Both the position numbers and the translations under genes were made by a program. From NCBI GenBank assembly GCA_040880405.1, contig JBBDIM010000209.1, positions 1-10,131 on the forward strand: a stretch of 10,131 nucleotides of DNA. The letters run 5' to 3'. The notes beneath the pieces were generated by a model. The model was not told where the DNA came from, made no database searches, and was given only the letters and a program-made list of their open reading frames with translations. This DNA is from JBBDIM01 sp040880405 (lineage in GTDB: Bacteria; Planctomycetota; Planctomycetia; Pirellulales; Pirellulaceae). Below, piece by piece: positions 1 through 6,970 of the stretch; the first letter of the stretch is position 1; every line of letters starts with the position of its first letter.

Positions 1-5
1 TGCAT

Positions 6-62
6 TGGCACAAAAAGTAACGCCTCTTGCCATGACGATCTAGCGGACGGCGTTGAGTGCCA
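6..62. repeat. Nested inverted repeat, possible structured RNA or second terminator
   Basis: Two arms nest: TGGCAC (6-11) with GTGCCA (57-62), and AACGCC (19-24) with GGCGTT (49-54), around a 24-nt loop. On the minus strand the inner stem is followed by ACTTTTT, so it could back up the terminator at 116-155. It could also belong to an element that continues outside the window. The stems are only 6 bp each, so this is tentative. Confidence 0.3.
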
Positions 63-82
63 CTCCATCACTTAGTGGAAAC

Positions 83-201
83 CAGGCACTGGATGAACTT
101 AAGAAAGTTTACCCTGTCAAGAAACAGACCCCGGCCACAAAAATTGGGCCGGGGTGTTCAGGATCCGCACAAAAGTATTGACTGTGAACAGGCATTGGAT
201 G
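83..201 (+). repeat. Short near-identical direct repeat flanking the operon terminator
   Basis: CAGGCACTGGATG (83-95) and CAGGCATTGGATG (189-201) match at 12 of 13 bases and stand on either side of the hairpin at 128-155. There is no transposon-like structure between them. This may be chance or a remnant of a small duplication. Confidence 0.3.
116..155 (-). terminator. Rho-independent terminator of the three-gene operon
   Basis: A perfect 9-bp GC-rich stem pairs ACCCCGGCC (128-136) with GGCCGGGGT (147-155) around a 10-nt loop. On the minus strand it is followed by a T-rich run, TCTGTTTCTTG. It lies about 57 nt past the stop codon at 212, as expected for the end of the leftward operon. On the plus strand no T run follows, so it is one-directional. 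It shows that the operon ends here without a secretin gene. Confidence 0.65.
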
Positions 202-211
202 CCGTTTGGTG

Positions 212-2443
212 TTATGGACCGCCACCACGTTGGCGGTTGCGACGATTCGGTCGGCCTCCAGCCTCTTCCTCGTAGCCATAGTCGCCGTAGTAGTCTTCCG
301 GAGCGTCCGCCTTGGGTTGTTTTTTCACCTCTGGCTTAGTGAAGTTGAATAGATTGAACTCCTCCGCGTCCTGGAGTTCGTTGCGGACCGATACCTTGCC
401 AGTCGAGGCGTCCATTACCAAGACTTCACCCGGCGTTTTCAGCCGTTCCTTGTTGGCGTCGACGAGCCGACCTGGCAAGTCCTCGCCACCCCGCATGTCG
501 AGCACCATCATGCTCGTGCGGAAGTTGTAACCCTCTTTCTTCTCAAAGGCCAGAGTTCCGGGATTTAGAACCCAGAGATCTCCCTTGTTTTCGATAATGG
601 AACCGCGCGTCAAGCCTTTAAGCTCTTGGGTCACCAAGGCACCGACTTCCTTAGCGGAATCCCACCGCATGCCCAAAACCGTGGCCACCGGGTCACGCAG
701 CATAAGGACGCGGGGGTTGGCCACGCCGGTTTGCATGACACGTCGTCCCGCTTCCACGCGTCCGGCCAGCACACTAGAGCTACCGGGGGTTTGAACCGCC
801 TCGCTGGCGTCGCTGAAATCGGTCGTCCGATAGTAAGTCCGCCAAGGCTGGGCCAATCCGGGATGTTGCTTGTTGATTTCTTCGTCCTTGCGGCGAACCT
901 CCGCCAATCGGGACAGTACATCCTGTTCCAGAGCACGCGCCGTCGGAGCGACCTGGGGATTTTGCGGGTAGTTGGGATCTTCCAGCCAGAGTTGCACCCG
1001 ATAACGATAGGTGGTGTTCGATCGCACGGTCGTGTCGACAAAGCGGAACAATTTCCGCTCGGCGTCATAGGGCGAGGTGCCACCCGTGTAACCGCCACCC
1101 ATTTCGCTACCATATCCGGCACCGCCACCATAGCCAGGGTCCGCGCCATATCCGCCACCGGAACCACCGGCCGCGCCGCCCGTACGACGAAGAACCGTGT
1201 TGGGAGGTGCCGCAAGACGGCCTCGTCCGGTCATCCCGCTCGGGCCGTAGCCGCCGCTGGAATAGGGGTCTTCGTAGCCCATTTCCGTGTCGTAGCCACC
1301 GGGGCCACCCATGCCTCGCATCCCACCGGGACCACGGCCCATGCCTGGAATCCCGGGCAAGCCGCCTGGCAGGCCGGTAGGCCCATTGGCGGGCACAGCA
1401 TCTTGATTCTCTTCTTCTTCAGGCATCTCCTCTTCAGGTTCGAGTTGGGCCATGCCCCGCCCCATGCCTAGCCGCTGGTCCGGCGGTTCGTATTTCGGTA
1501 CTTCGGAGTGGAGGCCCCACTTTCCCGCGTCGCGAAGCAACAGGGGGGGGAGCGGAAAGGTCAAAATGGGATCGAGGTACCAAGGTGCGGCCACCTCTTG
1601 GGGTTTGAAGGCCCATTTGGTCCGGGCATCGGTAAAGGCCTGTTCGGTGCTAAGTCCGCGCCAATCGGCCCAGGTGCCGTCGGGGCGCATTTCGGAACGC
1701 TCTACCTTGAACGAGATGTAGCGCGGATAGTCGCGTCCTTCGTTGTAGTTGGCCCGATCCTTAAATTCCGCGTCGTACAGGTCGAGTTGCTTTTTCAGAG
1801 GAATCAATCCCTTAACGACGACAAACGGCTTACCCTCGACCTTAGTATTCTGACCACCCCGCACGCTGCCGAACTTTAGTCGCTGTTCCGGAGTGAGGGT
1901 AGGTGGGACTTTTGATTCATCGACGCCACGAGCTCCCATGCCATACTCGTCAAAGCCCATCGCTGGAGCACCACCGGGACCACCCATTTCATCCATGTAA
2001 TCCGTGCCTCCCTGCCGGTTCCGCATGGTGGGATCCATCATGGCCATGGGGGCGAAGCCAGCGGTGACCTCCAGGTCCTCCAGCGGCAACATTGTCGGAT
2101 CGGCTCGTTTTTCAATGCTTTCTTTGTGGCGAATACGGAAGCTGAGCGGCATTTCGTACGGCTGGCCCGGCATTGGGGTGCTCGCTCGAACCGCCGAGGC
2201 CTGATACGTGGGGGGAGTCCAGCGCGACTCAGCCACCGACTCCCACGTCGATTTCGCGATGTTTTGTTCGGCACCCTTGGCGGCTTCTTCCACACGCTGC
2301 GGGGTCGTGTCGATTTTCTCTTGCTGCGTACCGAGGTAGACAAACGCGGCCACTAAGGCGACCGCCACTCCGAAGACGATCTTCTCTACATGAAGAATCA
2401 GCTTCGTCTTGATATCGCCCTTTTGAAGATCGAGCTTCTTCAT
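212..2443 (-). CDS. Large bitopic periplasmic protein with FnIII-like segment, last gene of the pilus-like operon
   Basis: A 743-aa protein of unassigned function. It has a basic N-terminus, one membrane helix at about 21-38 (KIVFGVAVALVAAFVYLG), then a predicted periplasmic body. In order: helical linker (40-75), Met/Gly-rich segment (about 133-173), globular part (180-320) with FVVVKGLIPLKKQLDLYDAE (207-226), acidic run EPEEEMPEEEEN (335-346), a Gly/Met/Tyr-rich region of about 100 residues (355-457), a strand pair LFRFVDTTVRSNTTYRYRV (465-483) like a fibronectin-III edge, and a C-terminal domain (550-690) with RGSIIENKGDLWVLNP and VLDMRGGEDLPG. The tail passes from acidic/Tyr (EDYYGDYGYEEE) to Arg/Gly-rich (RPNRRNRQRGGGP). 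It lies where pilP often lies, but there is no lipobox and the sequence does not resemble PilP. I chose ATG 2443 because GAGGGAG stands 7 nt upstream; the alternative GTG at 2467 has no ribosome-binding site. The gene is clear; its role is inferred from the operon. Confidence 0.75.
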   Translation of the reverse strand: MKKLDLQKGDIKTKLILHVEKIVFGVAVALVAAFVYLGTQQEKIDTTPQRVEEAAKGAEQNIAKSTWESVAESRWTPPTYQASAVRASTPMPGQPYEMPLSFRIRHKESIEKRADPTMLPLEDLEVTAGFAPMAMMDPTMRNRQGGTDYMDEMGGPGGAPAMGFDEYGMGARGVDESKVPPTLTPEQRLKFGSVRGGQNTKVEGKPFVVVKGLIPLKKQLDLYDAEFKDRANYNEGRDYPRYISFKVERSEMRPDGTWADWRGLSTEQAFTDARTKWAFKPQEVAAPWYLDPILTFPLPPLLLRDAGKWGLHSEVPKYEPPDQRLGMGRGMAQLEPEEEMPEEEENQDAVPANGPTGLPGGLPGIPGMGRGPGGMRGMGGPGGYDTEMGYEDPYSSGGYGPSGMTGRGRLAAPPNTVLRRTGGAAGGSGGGYGADPGYGGGAGYGSEMGGGYTGGTSPYDAERKLFRFVDTTVRSNTTYRYRVQLWLEDPNYPQNPQVAPTARALEQDVLSRLAEVRRKDEEINKQHPGLAQPWRTYYRTTDFSDASEAVQTPGSSSVLAGRVEAGRRVMQTGVANPRVLMLRDPVATVLGMRWDSAKEVGALVTQELKGLTRGSIIENKGDLWVLNPGTLAFEKKEGYNFRTSMMVLDMRGGEDLPGRLVDANKERLKTPGEVLVMDASTGKVSVRNELQDAEEFNLFNFTKPEVKKQPKADAPEDYYGDYGYEEEAGGRPNRRNRQRGGGP
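1073..1381 (-). repeat. Gly/Met/Tyr-rich low-complexity coding region, third operon gene
   Basis: This stretch encodes about 100 residues dominated by Gly with Met, Tyr, Pro and Arg, in short irregular units such as GMGRGPGGMRGMGG and GYGGGAGYGSEMGGGY. The plus strand shows runs of GCCACC/ACCGCC triplets. The unit is not exact, so it is a compositional repeat, predicted to be disordered and periplasmic. Confidence 0.7.
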
Positions 2444-2575
2444 GACTTTACTCCCTCGCGCGGCCACTGGCCACGATACGCCAAATGAATTTTCATTGAA
2501 TTCAATACAGGGATCAGCACTTCGCCAAGGCCTTACCGCTTACACGAGCAATGGCGATCTGTGGATCGGAACTAG
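2444..2575 (-). other. 132-nt gap within the operon, overlapping AT-rich palindromes, possible internal promoter
   Basis: The gap separates the second and third operon genes, whereas the first two are 5 nt apart. It holds a perfect 12-bp palindrome, ATTGAATTCAAT (2495-2506), overlapping a second inverted repeat, AATGAA-TT-TTCATT (2484-2497), and a small GGCC-ACT-GGCC hairpin (2462-2472). On the minus strand TTCAAT and TATCGT stand 16 nt apart, a weak promoter-like pair. I see no terminator with a T run here, so read-through is expected, possibly with an extra start site or an operator. Confidence 0.35.
2451..2457 (-). promoter_or_regulatory. Ribosome-binding site that sets the start of the third operon gene
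   Basis: GAGGGAG on the minus strand, 7 nt before ATG 2443, is the strongest Shine-Dalgarno match in the window. It selects ATG 2443 over the in-frame GTG at 2467, which has no such sequence upstream, and removes eight residues from the longest reading. Confidence 0.75.
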
Positions 2576-4174
2576 CTACCGCCTTGCAACGGGCCGGGCG
2601 GCGGTCTCTGCGAGATCCGCTTCCTGCCCCGCCTCTTCGGATAAATCGTCCTCTTCCGCTCCCAGCAACTCTTTGTTGACCGGGTTGTAGATGTAGATAA
2701 TGCCGTAAATTTCTACAGGCACTTCGAATATCTTCTCGTCCGCGTCGGTCTTGCCCCGGGCACCAAGGCCACCGCTATACATTCCTCCACCGCCACTCAT
2801 TTCGTCTTCGTAGCCACCACCACCGGTGTAAGCATCACCCCCACCACCATAACCTCCACCGTAGCCACCTCCCATGCCACGACCGGTGTCCTTGCCGTTG
2901 ACTCGGACTTGGCGGACCTCCACCATTAGGTTTGCGTTTCCACATTCGACCAACAGCTTGTCGAGCTTTCGCTGATCCATCTGCAATTTCATGCGGACCG
3001 GCAGTCGTTTGGCGACCGCGAGGTAATACTGCTCGGACGATGGAGACGCCATGGCGGACTTCAATTCATCGGCAGTCAGTTTCTTGTAATCTTTGTCGAC
3101 GTACCGGCGATGGGCTGGATCAAGCAGGGACGGATCGACAGCGCCACCTTCCATATCGCTACCCATTTCCATGCCCATCATCTCGGGATCACTCCCCTCC
3201 ATTGCCATGGAATCCATCCCCATTTCGTCCATGCCGCCCATGCCAGTTGCGCTGGCCGCCTTGCGGACCCGGGCGACCTTGCTGCTTATCGGCATCACCT
3301 CGCGACCGAACTCGATCGATTCGATTCGCTTAATTGTCGCCTGATGCGGTTCGGTAATCGCACCGTTGGTGCGGGCGATGATATCCATCAGGTTTTCCAA
3401 AACCCACAGGTTTTCCTGGGCATACAAAACCTCTTTGGTGGAGGGGGTATTATTGTCCCGCGCGGCCCAGTCGTAGCTATCGGCCTGAATAACCCCTTGG
3501 TTGCTGGGATTCCAAACGACCAGGGGCGGTTTTTCACGCAACGGTCCACGACCACCACCTGCTCCACCCAGCCCGTCAAACTCCATGCCGCCCGCATAAG
3601 GCACGGCCTCTTCAAAGCCGCCATACCCTTCGCCGCCCCCATAACCGGCGGCACCGCCACGTCCTCGACCGCCCCCTTGGGGTGCCCACTTAGCGCCAAT
3701 TCGCTCAGCCAGCTTGGGTAGTTCCTCTTTGATGTAGTCGCGGTATCGTTCTCGCAGGCGAACGGCCAACCGCAACTCCTCGTCCGGCACCGCCTCAATC
3801 GGTCGACCACGCAATAGGGCATCGATCTGGTCGGTGAAGTCGGTTTTGTTGACGTTCAATTCCGCAGGCCAAGCCAAGTCCTTTTGCTGGGCTTCCCACT
3901 TACGCTGCCAAGCCTGTTGGACATCGTTACGATACAGGCTGACGAAACGATCCATTCCCTCGACATACTGTTGGTTCGGATGGTTCTGCTCGGAACGGAT
4001 TGCATTGGCGGCCTGTTCCTTGGTTTTGATTTCAGCGATCTCCTTTGCCTTATCAGCGCTGATTTGTCCTGTGGCATAGAACCACCCCCCCAGACCCATC
4101 AGAAGCGTTAGACCGGAAAGAATCCAGAAATGGTGCTTTTTCGCGACGGCGAGAAACTGCTTAATTTGGTCCAT
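2576..4174 (-). CDS. PilO-like bitopic membrane protein with Gly- and Met-rich inserts
   Basis: A 532-aa protein with a short basic cytoplasmic start, one membrane helix at about 16-35 (FWILSGLTLLMGLGGWF) and a charged, probably helical or coiled-coil stretch (36-160). This is the PilO/GspM plan. A C-terminal alpha/beta unit, LPVRMKLQMDQRKLDKLLVE (391-410), MVEVRQVRVN (417-426) and VPVEIYGIIYIYNP (485-498), fits a ferredoxin-like PilO domain. A Gly-rich loop (about 429-474) sits between two of its strands. A second Gly-rich block lies at 166-210 and a Met-rich block at 312-341 (11 Met in 30 residues). The tail after 500 is acidic. PilO is usually about 200 aa, so this is more than twice as long, mostly through inserts. 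It starts 5 nt after the upstream stop codon, and its AAGGA ribosome-binding sequence overlaps that stop, so translational coupling is likely. The PilO assignment rests on position, topology and strand pattern, with no diagnostic motif. Confidence 0.6.
   Translation of the reverse strand: MDQIKQFLAVAKKHHFWILSGLTLLMGLGGWFYATGQISADKAKEIAEIKTKEQAANAIRSEQNHPNQQYVEGMDRFVSLYRNDVQQAWQRKWEAQQKDLAWPAELNVNKTDFTDQIDALLRGRPIEAVPDEELRLAVRLRERYRDYIKEELPKLAERIGAKWAPQGGGRGRGGAAGYGGGEGYGGFEEAVPYAGGMEFDGLGGAGGGRGPLREKPPLVVWNPSNQGVIQADSYDWAARDNNTPSTKEVLYAQENLWVLENLMDIIARTNGAITEPHQATIKRIESIEFGREVMPISSKVARVRKAASATGMGGMDEMGMDSMAMEGSDPEMMGMEMGSDMEGGAVDPSLLDPAHRRYVDKDYKKLTADELKSAMASPSSEQYYLAVAKRLPVRMKLQMDQRKLDKLLVECGNANLMVEVRQVRVNGKDTGRGMGGGYGGGYGGGGDAYTGGGGYEDEMSGGGGMYSGGLGARGKTDADEKIFEVPVEIYGIIYIYNPVNKELLGAEEDDLSEEAGQEADLAETAARPVARR
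2762..2884 (-). repeat. Gly/Tyr-rich low-complexity coding region, PilO-like gene
   Basis: Encodes GMGGGYGGGYGGGG and similar units at about residues 431-471. It falls between two predicted beta strands of the C-terminal ferredoxin-like unit, so it would form a long flexible loop. The same GYGGG unit recurs at residues 166-210 (3545-3679) of this protein. Confidence 0.65.
3152..3241 (-). repeat. Methionine-rich segment in the PilO-like protein
   Basis: Residues 312-341 contain 11 Met among Gly, Asp, Glu and Ser (for example GMGGMDEMGMDSMAME). A smaller Met/Gly/Asp segment occurs in the third protein (1928-2047). Methionine clusters can bind Cu(I) or act as oxidant sinks in other proteins. 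No such role is shown here. Confidence 0.6.
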
Positions 4175-4176
4175 TG

Positions 4177-4182
4177 TCCTTA
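4177..4182 (-). promoter_or_regulatory. Ribosome-binding site overlapping the stop codon of the PilM-PilN gene
   Basis: On the minus strand TAAGGA contains the stop codon TAA of the upstream gene and an AAGGA Shine-Dalgarno core only 2 nt before ATG 4174. The spacing is short, so the site probably works mainly by translational coupling, with ribosomes that finish PilM-PilN re-initiating on the PilO-like gene. Confidence 0.5.
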
Positions 4183-6486
4183 ACTTTCATCCCCAAAATC
4201 GTTGGTTTCGTCAGCCTCGGCCTCTTCAGCCGCCTTCCGATTCTCGATCCGCTGGCTGATCGGCGTTTCCCGCCAGCAGAACTGCACTGTGAACCTGTAC
4301 TCCCGTACCTTAAGAGTCGGTTGCGGGGCGTCCGGATCGATCAGCAAACGGCCCCGTTCACCACCTCGGCCGATGCCACCCATACCGCCCGCGGGACCAC
4401 CTTCGCCCAGAATTCCTTCCAGAGGTGGTTCGTAATCCGGGTTAGGGATCGTTGTGTCACGCGGAACCTGATCAACCGCGATGAACGGATGGGAAATCCC
4501 CAACTCCTTCATCGAGACCAATTCGGTCTCACCTTCAGAATTAATTAGCTCCACAAAGCCGCGATCGAGGTTGTCAATGAGGGTATTGCGGACGTACTGC
4601 GCACCGAAGTTATCTCGGGTTCGGTTGTGATAATGGTAACCTTCCAGTTGGATGACCCAGCCACTCCCTTCGCCAGGACCGGCCAGTTCCACTTCCGCGT
4701 CGGCGTCCCCGGTTAGAGACTCCTCTTCGACGATCGAGTCGACCGAGGCTTCGCTCGACCGGTCTTCTCCCGTGCTTTCTTCGTTCCCATTTTCTTCGCC
4801 ATCCGTCGGGATCGGGTTGCCCTCCTTATCCAACTGCGGCTCATCGCTCCGCGGTGCTACCAGCCCTTCCGCCTCTTCCTCTTTTCGAATTCGCGCATTT
4901 CGGCTCTCAACGGTGAAAGAGTACTTTTGCTTTACCTCTTCGGTGTACCAAATACTCAAATCCGGGAAATACTCGGAGTCAATGCTGGTGATCTGAAGAT
5001 CGGGTCGCTCGGAAATCGGCTGCCGCGAGACCTGCCCAGGGGCCAACTCAGGGTCGGTCGGTAAGGCAACGGTGATCGCCTTGAGCAGTTCCGGCCAGAG
5101 CCGACGGTTCTCTTCGTTTCCGACGACATAATTGCCGATCAGGGCCAATTCATCCAGTTTGGCCTGGCGAGAGCTATCGTCCCCTTTGAATCGCGAGCTC
5201 TGCGAGCTGACCGACTCCACCTGTGTAAGAGCGCGACTAAACTCGTTGACCTTCACTTCCTTCCAGGCGTTCCAATGCAAGATAAAGCTCGCGGTGCAGG
5301 CAAGCAGCAAGGCCGCCACCGCCCCGACCGCCCAAGGTTTTTTCCGCCGAACCAGCCGTTCGACCAAGATCTCCTGCGGCAACAGGTTGGTGCGGACCGG
5401 TGAGCGATGTAGCCCTTGCAGGCAGAGCCCATAGCACGTGCAGAACGAAAGCATGTTCTCGCGGAATGCCGGAGCGGAAGTGACTTCATTTCCCGACAGC
5501 TTATTGAACCCGTCAAGCTCGACAACTTCGTAGCCCAGGTTTTTTCCCAGGTAAGGGACCAAGCCGGGCAATTTCATTCCATTACCTACCGGCACGATCT
5601 TGGCGACCTTCGCCTTCCGGTCCAAGGTCTGGAAAAAGCCGATCGACCGCTGGATCTCGTTGACCAGGTCGTTAAACACCGGCCGCATCGCTTGGAACAC
5701 CGCCTTGGCGTTCTCCGATTCCGAGGCGTGTCGCTTCAGGTGTTCCGCCTTCGCGAAAGTCAGCTTCAGTTCTTTTGTCAGTTGTTTTGTAAAGTGATTA
5801 CCACCAATCGCCAGACTTCGCTGCCAGAGGCGGAACCCGTTGGTAATGACCAGATCGGTGGACTCGGTCCCCATCGAGACCACTACATACGACTCCGGTT
5901 GGTTGTCCGGATCGTACTCCTCCTTCCGCGGATCGCTCGGAAGTTGATCGTGTGCGCAAAAGTTGTAAAGTGAGATCGGCGCGAGCTGAACTACGTCCAG
6001 GTCAATCGCCACATCGGTGTAAGGTTGCAGAGCCCGGAATATTTGGTCCCGCTTCATGGCGAAGATACCGATCTCCGTCTCCAGCGAAATCCCCTCTTCC
6101 TCGTGGGCACCCGGCATCGCTTGGAAGTCCCAGATTACGTCCTCCAGGGGGAACGGAATCTGCTGCTTGGCTTCCCATTTCACGAGGTCCGGCAGGCGTT
6201 TCGCCTCAACCGGCGGGGCCTTAAAAAACCGGGCCAAACCGGCCTGACCGGCGACGGAAATGGCGATCTCGTCGTTGCGGATGTCGTTCCGAGACAGGAA
6301 CTCCCGGAGGGCGTCCCGAATCAACGCTTCGCTTGACACCCCCGGTTGGTTCAAAAGGCTGGGATACTCGACATAGTCGAACGCCTCGGCCACCATCCAG
6401 AAGCCATCCTCGTGATTACGACACTTCAGCGCCTTCAACGCGCTTTGGCCAATGTCGATTCCCCAAACGGCTTTACCAGTAGCCAT
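4180..6486 (-). CDS. pilM: PilM-PilN fusion protein, type IV pilus inner-membrane platform
   Basis: A 768-aa protein. Residues 1-360 are an actin-like PilM/GspL cytoplasmic domain. The phosphate-1 motif is WGIDIGQSALKALK (8-21), the phosphate-2 region is VVVSMGTESTDLVI (201-214), AIGGNHFTKQL lies at 226-236, and the adenosine-type loop VGNGMKLPGLVPYL at 300-313. Residues 365-372 read RTNLLPQE, like the conserved start of PilN (INLLP), and a membrane helix follows at about 385-404. The rest, predicted periplasmic, is PilN-like: an ALPTDPEL stretch at 474-481, then the ferredoxin-like pattern of strand IQLEGYHYH (612-620), helix AQYVRNTLIDNL (629-640) and strand EYRFTVQFCW (729-738). An acidic low-complexity insert (about 535-605) and a Gly-rich loop (695-713) interrupt it. 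In most bacteria PilM and PilN are separate proteins joined by the PilN tail. The ATG at 6486 is preceded by GAGGAA with a 5-nt spacer. The gene leads the operon. PilM is clear; the PilN half rests on motif order and topology. A GspL-type (T2SS) role is the main alternative. Confidence 0.82.
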   Translation of the reverse strand: MATGKAVWGIDIGQSALKALKCRNHEDGFWMVAEAFDYVEYPSLLNQPGVSSEALIRDALREFLSRNDIRNDEIAISVAGQAGLARFFKAPPVEAKRLPDLVKWEAKQQIPFPLEDVIWDFQAMPGAHEEEGISLETEIGIFAMKRDQIFRALQPYTDVAIDLDVVQLAPISLYNFCAHDQLPSDPRKEEYDPDNQPESYVVVSMGTESTDLVITNGFRLWQRSLAIGGNHFTKQLTKELKLTFAKAEHLKRHASESENAKAVFQAMRPVFNDLVNEIQRSIGFFQTLDRKAKVAKIVPVGNGMKLPGLVPYLGKNLGYEVVELDGFNKLSGNEVTSAPAFRENMLSFCTCYGLCLQGLHRSPVRTNLLPQEILVERLVRRKKPWAVGAVAALLLACTASFILHWNAWKEVKVNEFSRALTQVESVSSQSSRFKGDDSSRQAKLDELALIGNYVVGNEENRRLWPELLKAITVALPTDPELAPGQVSRQPISERPDLQITSIDSEYFPDLSIWYTEEVKQKYSFTVESRNARIRKEEEAEGLVAPRSDEPQLDKEGNPIPTDGEENGNEESTGEDRSSEASVDSIVEEESLTGDADAEVELAGPGEGSGWVIQLEGYHYHNRTRDNFGAQYVRNTLIDNLDRGFVELINSEGETELVSMKELGISHPFIAVDQVPRDTTIPNPDYEPPLEGILGEGGPAGGMGGIGRGGERGRLLIDPDAPQPTLKVREYRFTVQFCWRETPISQRIENRKAAEEAEADETNDFGDES

Positions 6487-6491
6487 CGCTA

Positions 6492-6497
6492 TTCCTC
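6492..6497 (-). promoter_or_regulatory. Ribosome-binding site of the PilM-PilN gene
   Basis: GAGGAA on the minus strand, 5 nt before the ATG at 6486. It confirms that start; the actin-like GIDIG motif begins nine residues in, as expected for PilM. Confidence 0.7.
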
Positions 6498-6679
6498 GTT
6501 AATCACTACAGCACGCGAAATCCCACCCTGACAAGCACCTATTGGCTTGGCATAGGCCAACCCTGCGATGCCGAAGAGGATCCGCGGCGAGACGAGCAAA
6601 ATGTTCCAATTCTTAAGACGAGCACCAAACCGGTTTCGAGGCTTGTGAAGTCCCTCGAAAATCCCGTTCGCGATTACCA

Positions 6680-6709
6680 ATTCTAATGTCCGGCGGAATC
6701 GAATGTCAA
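6680..6709 (-). promoter_or_regulatory. Sigma70-type promoter of the pilM-like operon
   Basis: Read on the minus strand, a perfect TTGACA (6704-6709) is followed after 18 nt by TAGAAT (6680-6685), five of six matches to the -10 consensus. Transcription would start near 6673, giving a leader of about 185 nt before the ATG at 6486. It is the best promoter-like sequence I found upstream of the operon. A weaker pair, TTGTCA (6529-6534) and TGTAGT (6505-6510) with the same spacing, lies nearer the gene. Planctomycete promoters are poorly characterised, so this rests on the general bacterial consensus. Confidence 0.5.
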
Positions 6710-6970
6710 CGAAATTGCGATCCCGACCCGATTTCCTAACTCATTTCCAACTCGACAGATACGGCGGGTTGCCGAAGAGTCGCCCGTTAGGGGTGTTTTG
6801 GAGACCCACAGCCCGCACAATCGTAATGCCTCCGACTTTCGTCCTGGGACGCTCTCCTAAAAAACGCGTATTCCGCGGAAAAATCAATCCGCACCACGAT
6901 ACCGGTCAGCCTGTTAATCATTATTCCTCGCGTTTCCACTTTGCCCACGGACGACTCCACTCCGCCACTC

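Noticed and set aside
115..120. TTGACA on the minus strand just after the operon terminator stem, as a promoter for a gene to the left
   Set aside because: No -10-like hexamer stands at 16-18 nt, and the sequence is part of the terminator's T-rich tail.
626..1471. 281-codon plus-strand reading frame opposite the third operon gene
   Set aside because: It arises from the GGC/ACC-type triplets that encode the Gly-rich segment on the other strand and has no domain-like pattern.
2762..2884. Possible CRISPR-like or minisatellite array
   Set aside because: The repeats are codon-level Gly/Tyr runs in frame with the PilO-like protein, with no constant repeat or spacer length.
6489..6680. 63-codon minus-strand reading frame ending just before the PilM-PilN start
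   Set aside because: Its ATG lies on the -10 box, upstream of the predicted transcript start, and it has no ribosome-binding site or recognisable pattern.
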